Assembly: GCA_036336715.1 (NCBI GenBank)
Contig: JAYZFP010000065.1
Span: forward strand, 1-64,000
Origin: JABAAE01 sp036336715
Lineage (GTDB): Bacteria; Planctomycetota; Planctomycetia; Pirellulales; Pirellulaceae
Length of the DNA: 64,000 nucleotides
Reading direction: 5' to 3'
In this document: piece by piece, positions 27,840-35,994 of the stretch
How the letters are laid out: each line of letters begins with the position of its first letter
Position numbering within the stretch: position 1 is the first letter of the stretch
Program-made: the position numbers and the translations under genes
Notes under the pieces: model-generated
Seen by the model: the letters and a program-made list of their open reading frames with translations, nothing else
The model's database searches: none
Told to the model about the DNA's origin: nothing

Positions 27840-29816
27840 CTACCGCGCGGTCAAGTTTTTCCCCGATGAGTTGTCAGCAGGAGGCTTGCCTGGACCTTGG
27901 GAAGCGTCCAGTCCACCTCCACCCACCCCGTCGAGGTCAGAGAGGTCCAGTCCACCAAACTGCTTCAGGCAGTCTGCGACCGTGCGACCGCGGGAATCTT
28001 TCAGTGACAGACTGGCTCCCCGGTTGATCAATGTTGCGAGCAGCTGCTGGTAGGATTTTGAGGTTCCGGCATTCCGGTTTCCGGTCAGGATGGCCGCGAC
28101 GTGAGCAGGCGTGTGCCCGTATCGATCCGCGATATCGATGTCGGCCCCCGCATCGAGGATCTTTCCAAGATCGTCAAGGTTTCCATTCCGGGCAGCATAA
28201 AACAGGGCCGTGCGGCCAAAATCATTCTGGTGATCCAGGTGGTTCAGTCCACTGATCAGGATGGGCAGGGGATCGTACCTGCGCGTTTTTTCTGGAGCGA
28301 ACTGCGAAGCATGGAGAGGAGTGTTTCCATAGAGATCCCTGATTCCTTCCAGGGAACCACAGGCCTTCAGGGTTTCGGCATCCCGGGTGACGTAGGCTTC
28401 CACCAGCGCTTCGGACTTTTGAAAACTTCGGTTGTAATGCAGCAGCGAGCCGACAAAGAAGAAGAAAATCCCCAGCATCAACACCGGGGACGCCATTTTT
28501 CGGCTAATGTTGCTGATTGTGTAATTCTGTTCTACGGGGTCCGCTGCTGATTTTTTGCGTCCCATGAAAAAGTTGCCCAGCCAGCCATAGCGCACGAACC
28601 ATTGATAACTGGCGTAAACGATCCAGGTTGACAGGACCAGGACCACGTAACACTTGGTGACCGAGTTGATGCCTTCGATTGGCTGGGCCATGTAGGAAAG
28701 CTTGAAGGTGATGGGCATGTGGACCCAGTAAACCCAGTAAGCCGAATCGGCCAGGTAACGAATGAACTGATTTTCGCGGCTGAGGTATCGACTGGCGAGA
28801 CCTATGGATGCAAAACAGAGGCTCCAGCATAAGGTGGTTCGTCCCAGAACGACCACGATTTTGCCCCAACCGTTATGGAAAATTCCCTCGGACCAGATTT
28901 GAGGCATTGCAAAATTTCCCGAACCGAGGTCAAAGACAGTCCAGGTAGTGATGTCGTTGATGACCGGTGCCGAGAGATCAATTCTCTCGGTTGGCTGATT
29001 GATGAGTATAAAGAGGGGTACCGAAAAAGCCGCATAGTACCATGCATTCCTGGTGAGACTTTCGAGCTTTTCACGCTTCAGGTAGAGGGCGCTGCCAAAC
29101 AGGTAGAAAAGAAAATAGAGCAGCAGATCGGCCACTGGAACATTGAAGCCCGTTGGTGGAAGAAACACGCTCTTCAGGATGTACTGCAGGGGGAAGATCA
29201 ATAGTCCCAGCAGCAGGAACCCCCACCACTTTTCGGTCACCAGGGAGAGGAAACGATCCCATCGTGTTAGTGATTGAAAGGTACCCGAGAGCAAAAGCGG
29301 CCGAGCCAGCAGGTGGGCGATATAAAACAGCAGCAGGTAGTAAACGAACCAGTAATGAATCAAGCCGTCACGGATGGGTTGCCCCGGTTCCAGCACGCCA
29401 AAAAAGACAGTCGTGCGGACGATCTCAAAAATCGACATCCCGTCGTATGTGTTCCTGTAGTAGCCACCGTTTCCGATCAGGAGAGTGAAGATTGGCACCA
29501 TCACCACCACCCCCACGATGAACGGGAGCAGGATTCGCTTGCACCTGTCCGCGGTAAAGTGGCCCAGGCCCTTGCGGTCCATGACCAGTTCGGCAAAGAA
29601 ACCTGCCAGCAGAAAAAAAAGCTGCATCCTGAAAAGATGGATAAAACTCAGGAACTGCAGGTTGAGTACGTCACCATGGTAGTCACCCGCACCCCAGAAG
29701 TACTTGTGAGGTGGCAGGAAAAAAATACAGACGTGCAGCAGAAGGCCCAGCAGCATTGCCGCCGCACGTACAAAGTCGAGGTCGTGGTAACGTCGATTGT
29801 CTTCTGCAGGTTCCAT
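27840..29816 (-). CDS. Acyltransferase-3 family membrane protein fused to ankyrin repeats
   Basis: 658 residues from the ATG at 29816; the frame extends upstream to 30110 but that part lacks family sequence. The N-terminal ~480 residues are the integral-membrane acyltransferase type seen in MdoC/OpgC: YHDLDFVRAAAMLLGLLLHV at the start (Asp-Arg pair and a His in the first helix), a second block with RMQLFFLLAGFF, RCKRILLPFI, and about ten hydrophobic helices. Residues ~510-640 hold ankyrin repeats (DLYGNTPLHASQF, FGRTALFYAARNGNLDDL, DRYGHTPAHVAAIL, SRGRTVADCLKQFGG). The tail is a Gly/Asp/Ser-rich linker. It should acylate a glycan or lipid at the membrane, with the ankyrins possibly docking a partner. 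Confidence 0.85.
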   Translation of the reverse strand: MEPAEDNRRYHDLDFVRAAAMLLGLLLHVCIFFLPPHKYFWGAGDYHGDVLNLQFLSFIHLFRMQLFFLLAGFFAELVMDRKGLGHFTADRCKRILLPFIVGVVVMVPIFTLLIGNGGYYRNTYDGMSIFEIVRTTVFFGVLEPGQPIRDGLIHYWFVYYLLLFYIAHLLARPLLLSGTFQSLTRWDRFLSLVTEKWWGFLLLGLLIFPLQYILKSVFLPPTGFNVPVADLLLYFLFYLFGSALYLKREKLESLTRNAWYYAAFSVPLFILINQPTERIDLSAPVINDITTWTVFDLGSGNFAMPQIWSEGIFHNGWGKIVVVLGRTTLCWSLCFASIGLASRYLSRENQFIRYLADSAYWVYWVHMPITFKLSYMAQPIEGINSVTKCYVVLVLSTWIVYASYQWFVRYGWLGNFFMGRKKSAADPVEQNYTISNISRKMASPVLMLGIFFFFVGSLLHYNRSFQKSEALVEAYVTRDAETLKACGSLEGIRDLYGNTPLHASQFAPEKTRRYDPLPILISGLNHLDHQNDFGRTALFYAARNGNLDDLGKILDAGADIDIADRYGHTPAHVAAILTGNRNAGTSKSYQQLLATLINRGASLSLKDSRGRTVADCLKQFGGLDLSDLDGVGGGGLDASQGPGKPPADNSSGKNLTAR

Positions 29817-30213
29817 GTTGGTTGTTTCTGAACAGATCGCCTTAATCCACCATGATGCGGTTTTTGCTCCCTCCGACACGGATGGCGGAATTCGTTGAGT
29901 TGGTTTCCGCGGGGATGGGGCAGGGGCCCGACGGGTGTTCAGGCCAACCAGGGTGGGGTATTTCAGGGCGGAACTGCGATGTCCAACAGGCGAACGATTT
30001 TTTGATCGCAATTCGGCCGGGGTCAGTTGATATCCGGGTGGACTCGGATTCCGCCGGATGTTGAATCCGCCGCGGCCATGGTAGTTAATATGCTTGCAAA
30101 TTGCAAGCATAATGGAGGCAGGTGACCCGGTTCAAAATCATGGTGCCCGAGATTACCCCCCCCACAGGATTCGCACAGTTCCATCCGTGTTCCAAATCCG
30201 GTCGGATCAGCGG
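29817..30213. other. Intergenic region with operator-like palindrome
   Basis: 397 bp. The only strong structure is the 23-bp palindrome at 30089-30111. An upstream extension of the acyltransferase frame passes through here but lacks family similarity. Confidence 0.45.
30089..30111. promoter_or_regulatory. 23-bp near-perfect palindrome, possible operator
   Basis: TATGCTTGCAA, one central A, then its exact complement. The AT-rich symmetric site lies ~270 nt before the acyltransferase start and ~100 nt past the end of the aminopeptidase gene. No T run follows on the minus strand, so a dimeric repressor site is likelier than a terminator. Confidence 0.45.
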
Positions 30214-32748
30214 CTATTGTCTTGCTGAAGCCTTGAACAGCAGGTCAGCTGCCTGCAGGATCTTGTTCTTCAGTCGAACAGGATAATCGGGCCGGTTTGC
30301 CAGGAAACGGTTCACGAGCCTGGCTGCAGAGGGGCTGCGGTGTCCGCTGAAGGTCGCTACCAGCCATCGCTTGGGAAAAAAGATGTCACCCGTCCGCTGG
30401 ATCTCCTCCAGCAATTCCAGGCTCGGCAAAAGGTACTTTTCGGATTCCGCGGCGCGAAGCGGGTGGTGCAAATAATGAAGGCCTTCAAGGACCCAGCGTT
30501 CCGGGCGGCGATTTGCGGGGGTCTTCAACGTTTCAAAGTACTTGTCCCGGTGGCTGGCATCCGGATTGAGCGCTGCTGCAACGGCACGAAAGCGTTTTTT
30601 GCGGTCCTCGTTGAGGAGCCGTTTTTCCTGGGTGGCAAGGATTTCAGCCGCCCCTTCCGGTTTGCGGATCGCAAGTTCATAGGCCAGGGTCATCCAGTCC
30701 GATTCCGCCAGCTGCAATCCATGGAGATCGGAATGGGCCTGCCAGGCCCCGTAAAGTCGATCGATCGTTTCAGGGGTGCTGGCTAGTGAGACCAGCGACT
30801 TGTAGTAGGAGGATCGGGCATCGATCGACAGGTCGGATTCGATCCACTTCCACAGCTGGGTTTCAATTTCTTCGGCGACATGCGAACGCTCCCCTGGCGT
30901 GAGGAATTTCCAGTAGACGGTGGAAAGCTGTGACAGCAGGTTCTGGCGATTGAGGGTTTCGGATTCGTGCCGCAGACCCCTTTGCAGGCAGGGGAGGAAC
31001 TCCAACGGATCGAGGTGTCCCCGGATCATCTCCTCGTAAAGGGCCAACCAGGCGGCTCCACGCGTCACGTCATCCCTGACTTGGTGAACATTTTCCAGCA
31101 GGTACATGCGGCTTTTGGGATCCAGTCGGAAGTAACCGTACCCGAGTTCGGATCCATTGGCCAGGTAGAAGTCGTAGTCCTTTTCCAGGTTCGGCAGCTG
31201 GATAGTGGTTGTCTCGCCATCGATCATGGCGCGGATGACGCTGTTTTTTTTCCCATCGGAAAAGACCTTGATGTCGATCTGCTGCGACCAGTATTTCTGC
31301 TGGGGGGTTTTACGGACCTGTCTGATTTCAAGCCGGTTTTTTTCCAGGTCGGTAACAATTTCAGGTGTACCCGGTTCCTTGACCCAGGTGCTGCTCCACT
31401 CCGCAAGGTCCACTTTCGTTTTGGCATCCAGAATCCGGATCAGGTCGTCCCAGACAGCGTTGTCATAACGGAATTGATCGAGGTACTGACGCAGGCCTTC
31501 CTGCAATGCTCCTGGACCGATGATCGTCTCAAGTTGACGCATCACGATCGGGGCTTTCATGTAGATAATCCTCCCGTACAGGGTCCCGGCATCCTTCAGG
31601 TTCTCGAGCCGCTGCTGGATCGGGTAGGTTCCGCGGGTCCGGTCCTCACCGTAGGCGCTGGGGTGATGTTTCAACATGAACCCGAGGTGATGGTCGATGT
31701 CGGGGAAGCCGGGATGCACGATTTTGGCAGCCATGAAATTGGCGAATACTTCTTTGAGCCAGACATCATCAAACCACTTCATGGTCACCAGGTTCCCAAA
31801 CCACATGTGGGCGGTTTCATGCGCAATCAGGCTGGCACGGTTCAGTTTCTGGTTGCGAGTGGCTGAAGGGTCGAGAAAGAGGCTGTTGGCGTTGTAGAAA
31901 ATATTGCCGGTGTGTTCCATACCACCATATTGAAACGAAGGGATTAGGACGAAATCGAATTTTTCAAACGGGTAGTCGATGCCGGTGTATTCCTCCAGCC
32001 ACTCCAGCGAGGCAGCATGGATGCGAAAGATATCGTCTAGGTTTCGCTGGACCTTGGCCGCGTCCGATTCCCGGTGCATCAACGTCATTTTTCGTCCATC
32101 GATTTCCCGGCTGATCCGCTGGAATTCACCGGCGGCAAAGGCGAACAGGTAAGTGCTGATGGGCTTTGTTTTCTGAAACGAAATTCGTGGCCGATCTCCT
32201 GACCGGGTTTCCTTTTCAACGGCCCCATTGGCCGATGCGATCCAGCCCCGGGGTAGTGTCAGGTGCAGCTTGAACCTGGCTTTCAAATCGGGCTGGTCAA
32301 AGCAGGGAAAGACGGTCGAGGCCCGATCCGGTACCAACAGTGTGTAGAGGAATTTTTCATTCCGGTTCAGGGACGGGTTGCCTGCCACGAAATCGATGCG
32401 GAGCCGATTCGCACCTGGCCGCAGTTCTTCCGGGGGGATCAGGATGTGACCCGCCCTGACAGAAGTAGCGTGGTCTGGCTTTTTGTCATTGATCAGCAGG
32501 ACGTTTTCCGCTGCTGCGTTGAAGTCGAGTGTTAGTGGCATCCGGGGATCGTTGAGCCGAAATTGGATCACGATCGACGCCCGGATGGGACCGGAACGCC
32601 TGAGATCCATGTCCAATTCGTATTCGATTTCCGAAATTCGGTCTTTTCGCTGCAATGCCAGGGACCGGGAGACGCCGGGTTCCGGTTCCTGTGTGGCCGA
32701 TGACTGGGCGATCAGGAAAAAGGACATCAGGATGAAAAATCTTTGCAT
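30214..32748 (-). CDS. M1 family metallo-aminopeptidase, secreted
   Basis: 844 residues from the ATG at 32748, chosen because a signal peptide follows (RFFILMSFFLIAQSSA). The N-terminal beta saddle (~40-235) leads to the catalytic domain: exopeptidase loop YGGMEHTGN (GxMEN variant, H in place of N), zinc motif H310-E-T-A-H314 with the third ligand E333 exactly 19 residues on (KEVFAN), and a downstream tyrosine segment YGRIIYMKAPIVMRQLE. A C-terminal helical domain fills ~560-844. It should cleave N-terminal amino acids from peptides in the periplasm. The Asn-to-His change in the GAMEN loop is a small deviation. Confidence 0.9.
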   Translation of the reverse strand: MQRFFILMSFFLIAQSSATQEPEPGVSRSLALQRKDRISEIEYELDMDLRRSGPIRASIVIQFRLNDPRMPLTLDFNAAAENVLLINDKKPDHATSVRAGHILIPPEELRPGANRLRIDFVAGNPSLNRNEKFLYTLLVPDRASTVFPCFDQPDLKARFKLHLTLPRGWIASANGAVEKETRSGDRPRISFQKTKPISTYLFAFAAGEFQRISREIDGRKMTLMHRESDAAKVQRNLDDIFRIHAASLEWLEEYTGIDYPFEKFDFVLIPSFQYGGMEHTGNIFYNANSLFLDPSATRNQKLNRASLIAHETAHMWFGNLVTMKWFDDVWLKEVFANFMAAKIVHPGFPDIDHHLGFMLKHHPSAYGEDRTRGTYPIQQRLENLKDAGTLYGRIIYMKAPIVMRQLETIIGPGALQEGLRQYLDQFRYDNAVWDDLIRILDAKTKVDLAEWSSTWVKEPGTPEIVTDLEKNRLEIRQVRKTPQQKYWSQQIDIKVFSDGKKNSVIRAMIDGETTTIQLPNLEKDYDFYLANGSELGYGYFRLDPKSRMYLLENVHQVRDDVTRGAAWLALYEEMIRGHLDPLEFLPCLQRGLRHESETLNRQNLLSQLSTVYWKFLTPGERSHVAEEIETQLWKWIESDLSIDARSSYYKSLVSLASTPETIDRLYGAWQAHSDLHGLQLAESDWMTLAYELAIRKPEGAAEILATQEKRLLNEDRKKRFRAVAAALNPDASHRDKYFETLKTPANRRPERWVLEGLHYLHHPLRAAESEKYLLPSLELLEEIQRTGDIFFPKRWLVATFSGHRSPSAARLVNRFLANRPDYPVRLKNKILQAADLLFKASARQ

Positions 32749-33059
32749 GGACAACAGGAAGAAAAAATGGAATTCTGGGGGATGCCGGGGGCCGTCGCCA
32801 CCTCCGGGTGCGGTATTCAAAAGTTACCAGCAAACCCTCCGACCGTCCAATCCGCCAATTCCTTTTGGCTGTCGCGGTCTGGCGGGAGAGGCGTTTTTGT
32901 GGCAATGTCTTTGTTGCAATGTCTAAGCCTGGAGATGGACGGGTCGGCACCCAAGGTCGGCGCAATAAAAAACCCGCCGATGCGGCGGGTTGTGTCTGTT
33001 TTCCGGGGAAGGGTAACCGGTTTGCCACCGGCAACCGGGGAGTGGAGCCTGCAGGAGTT
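32749..33059. other. Intergenic region with metK terminator
   Basis: 311 bp between the metK stop and the aminopeptidase start, both on the minus strand. No gene is supported; it holds the terminator at 32966-32991. Confidence 0.45.
32966..32991 (-). terminator. Rho-independent terminator of metK
   Basis: A perfect 9-bp stem (AACCCGCCG / CGGCGGGTT) with 3-nt loop ATG; on the minus strand it is followed by six T, ~70 nt past the metK stop. Confidence 0.88.
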
Positions 33060-34241
33060 CTAACCAGCGGCAGTCTGTCCGGCAGCTTCCGCCAGTTTCG
33101 AGGCACTGGAGGTGTCTTCCCATGTAAAGTCGGCGTCGTCCCGTCCAAAGTGGCCACCGGCGGCCGTCTTGCGGAAAATTGGGCGCCGAAGTTGAAGGTA
33201 GTCAATGATGCCAGCCGGAGAGAGCGGGTAGGTTTCCTGGACGATTCTGACCAGTTCGGACTCGTCAACTTTACCGGTTCCCTGGGTATCCACCCGGACG
33301 CTGACCGGGTCGGAAACACCGATGGCGTAGGCCAGCTGGACTTCACATCGGTCAGCCAACTCGGCGGCCACGATGTTCTTGGCAACGTGCCGCGCCATGT
33401 AGGCTGCACTACGGTCGACCTTGGTGGAATCCTTGCCGCTGAAGGCACCCCCGCCGTGTCTTCCCCATCCTCCATAGGTGTCGACGATGATCTTTCGACC
33501 TGTCAGGCCACAGTCTCCATGGGGGCCACCGATCACGAACTTTCCTGTCGGGTTGATGTGATAGGTGATGTCACCCTTGTCCAGTTCTGCGGGCAGGCAG
33601 GACTTGATGACCGTGTTGGTGATGAAGTCCCGAATCTCTTCGTTGGAGACATCGGGACCGTGTTGGGTGGAGACCACCACGGTGTCAATTCGGACAGGCT
33701 TGTCTCCATCGTATTCGATCGTGACCTGGCTCTTGCTGTCCGGTCGCAACCAGTCGACTTCCCTGGCAAAGCGGGCTTCGTTCAACCTGTGGAGAATCCG
33801 GTTGGAGAGGGCAATTGGCAGGGGCATCAGTTCGGGGGTTTCGTTGCAGGCATAACCGAACATCAGGCCCTGGTCACCCGCTCCGATGGACTTGCCGGAG
33901 TCACTGTCTTCGTCCACGCCCTGGGCGATGTCTTCACTTTGCTTGTCCAGCGAAACCATGACAGCGCAAGTGTCTGCACAGATCCCCATGTGGTCGTCCG
34001 TGTATCCCACTTCACGAATGACGTTGCGAACCACCTTCTGGAAATCGACGACAGCCTTCGAGGTTACCTCACCTGCAATGATGGCGATGCCGGTGGTTAC
34101 CATGGTTTCGCAGGCCACGCGACTGTCGGGATCCTGCTCCAGCAGGGCGTCGAGAACGCCGTCCGAAATCTGGTCGGCCAACTTGTCAGGATGGCCCATG
34201 CTCACTGATTCACTGGTAAATAAAAACTTGTCCGAAGACAT
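33060..34241 (-). CDS. metK: S-adenosylmethionine synthetase
   Basis: 393 residues, normal length. It makes S-adenosylmethionine from methionine and ATP. Signature motifs are present: FTSESVSMGHPDKLADQISD at the start (ATP/Mg site), GAGDQGLMFGYA near residue 120, and the phosphate-binding GGGAFSGKD near residue 263. A good ribosome-binding site (TTAGGAGTC) precedes the ATG, and a strong terminator follows, so it looks monocistronic. Confidence 0.98.
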   Translation of the reverse strand: MSSDKFLFTSESVSMGHPDKLADQISDGVLDALLEQDPDSRVACETMVTTGIAIIAGEVTSKAVVDFQKVVRNVIREVGYTDDHMGICADTCAVMVSLDKQSEDIAQGVDEDSDSGKSIGAGDQGLMFGYACNETPELMPLPIALSNRILHRLNEARFAREVDWLRPDSKSQVTIEYDGDKPVRIDTVVVSTQHGPDVSNEEIRDFITNTVIKSCLPAELDKGDITYHINPTGKFVIGGPHGDCGLTGRKIIVDTYGGWGRHGGGAFSGKDSTKVDRSAAYMARHVAKNIVAAELADRCEVQLAYAIGVSDPVSVRVDTQGTGKVDESELVRIVQETYPLSPAGIIDYLQLRRPIFRKTAAGGHFGRDDADFTWEDTSSASKLAEAAGQTAAG

Positions 34242-34590
34242 AAGAAGCGACTCCTAAAAAGTGCAAGAGGTCCGACTTTCCGGTTGCGGCGTGATTTATC
34301 AAGCCCCTCATTGTAAACCCTGGAGACCTTTTCTGGAACCGGTTGAAAGGCGGGTGGATCGCCTGTTTTTTCAGGCATTCCCCGTTTTTCGGGCGTTCCA
34401 TGTTTTTTCAGAAATACCCTGGAAGGTCGATGTGTTTCCGTCTCCCTCCAGTTCTACAGAACTCCCGGAAACCCTGAAGGCATCCCCTTCACCGGGGTGC
34501 CGCATGTCCGGACCATGAGGGGACGTTGCCGGGGCTCCCGGTATACTTTGCCAGATCCGAATTAAAGACGTCTTTGCAGGCTTTTCCCGA
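34242..34590. other. metK upstream region with two small hairpins
   Basis: 349 bp with no gene. On the plus strand GCCTG-T6-CAGGC (34361-34376) and CCCG-T5-CGGG (34381-34393) sit side by side, ~120-150 nt before the metK start. They do not match a SAM riboswitch that I recognise. Confidence 0.35.
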
Positions 34591-35925
34591 TCAGGCTGCT
34601 TGGCCACGCTCACCCGCCTGGTGCGAACGGTTGCTTTCGTCGGCGAGTGCCTTGAGTGTCTTTTCCCGGGCCGTGCCTTGCTCGTCGGGAGATTGTTGGA
34701 GCCGTTTTCGGGCATTCTTTCCGAGGCGCTGGCGATAGTCCCGATCCGTCAGGCATTTTTCCAGGAAACGCGTCAGGTCTTCAGGTTGGGCCAAGGGTTC
34801 GCAGGCCTTGGCCTCGTTCAGTAACTGGACCTCGCTTCGGAAATTTCTGGTGTGAGGGCCAAAGCTGACAGCAGCACCCAGGGCTGCCGGTTCCATCATG
34901 TTCTGTCCACCCCGGTTGCCGAAACTCCCTCCTACGAAGGCAATGTCCGCGACTCCCCACCAGTACCTCAGTTCGCCCACGCTGTCGAGCAGGACGACCT
35001 TTTCACAGGCATTGCTTTCCACCTGGTGTGCTGGAGGAAGTTCTGACCTTCTGCTGAAAGGAACCTCACGCTGCTGCAATATCCTGGCCACCTCATCAAA
35101 TCTTTCGGGGTGCCGGGGGCAGAGAAACAGACGCAGGTTTTCAAATTGCTGCCGCAATTGCAGGAAGCTGTCGATAGCATACGTCTCTTCCGGCGCCTGC
35201 GTACTGCCTGCGAGAAAGACCAGGTCCTGGTCCTGCCACTGGATAAGCGATCTTTTTTCCTGGATAGACGGGTGACTGCGGTCGGTGAGCAGGGCATCGT
35301 ATTTCAGGTTGCCGGTAACCACCACCTGGCGATGCGGAACGCCTGCCTGCTGGAACCTTGTGGCGTATTCCGGGGTTTGGACACAAACCAGGTCCAGCTT
35401 TCCAAAAATGCGTTCAAAGAAAAAGCCAATTCGCTGGTAGCGGGCAGTACTGCGGGCATTCAGCCGGGCATTGACGAGACAGCAGCGAATCCCCACTTCG
35501 TGGCAGGTTGCAAGAAAGTTGGGCCAGATTTCCAGTTCGGCCAGTACGACCCTGTCAGGTCGTATCCGGTTAAGAAACCTGGTCACCGACCAGGAAAAAT
35601 CGAAGGGAAAAAAGCAGACCTCGAGGTCCGGAAATGCCTTGCGTGCGGCGTTGTACCCGGTCTGCGTGGTGGTTGAGACCATCACTTCGGTGTGTGGATG
35701 TAGCTGGACATAAGCATCCACAAGGTCCCGGATTGCCTGGACTTCACCAAGACTGACTGCATGGAACAGCGTGCAGCGACGATTCGATTTTCGAACCGGT
35801 CCACTGCCGCAGAATTTTTTCCAGAGCGCCGGTCGGACCTTTCCGCGGAAAACCCTCTGGTACAACAGCAGCGGAAGACAGGCAAGCAGCAGCAGCAGGT
35901 AAGCAAGGTTCAGAATGTACTTCAT
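34591..35925 (-). CDS. waaA: 3-deoxy-D-manno-octulosonic-acid (Kdo) transferase
   Basis: 444 residues, with an N-terminal membrane anchor (LNLAYLLLLLACLPLLLY). The GT30 domain shows HAVSLGEVQA (residues ~54-63), the acceptor-side STTTQTGYNAA, VLAELEIWPNFLATCH, VVVTGNLKYDA, and the CMP-Kdo-site segment FVGGSFGNRGGQNMMEPAALG. It adds Kdo to lipid A precursors at the inner membrane, which implies the organism makes LPS. It lies 69 nt downstream of secA on the same strand. Confidence 0.95.
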   Translation of the reverse strand: MKYILNLAYLLLLLACLPLLLYQRVFRGKVRPALWKKFCGSGPVRKSNRRCTLFHAVSLGEVQAIRDLVDAYVQLHPHTEVMVSTTTQTGYNAARKAFPDLEVCFFPFDFSWSVTRFLNRIRPDRVVLAELEIWPNFLATCHEVGIRCCLVNARLNARSTARYQRIGFFFERIFGKLDLVCVQTPEYATRFQQAGVPHRQVVVTGNLKYDALLTDRSHPSIQEKRSLIQWQDQDLVFLAGSTQAPEETYAIDSFLQLRQQFENLRLFLCPRHPERFDEVARILQQREVPFSRRSELPPAHQVESNACEKVVLLDSVGELRYWWGVADIAFVGGSFGNRGGQNMMEPAALGAAVSFGPHTRNFRSEVQLLNEAKACEPLAQPEDLTRFLEKCLTDRDYRQRLGKNARKRLQQSPDEQGTAREKTLKALADESNRSHQAGERGQAA

Positions 35926-35994
35926 GGGATTCCCTCCCCATTCTGCCAGTGATGGTTGCCCGGTACGTCGAGACTTCCACGAGTAAAAAGGTGG

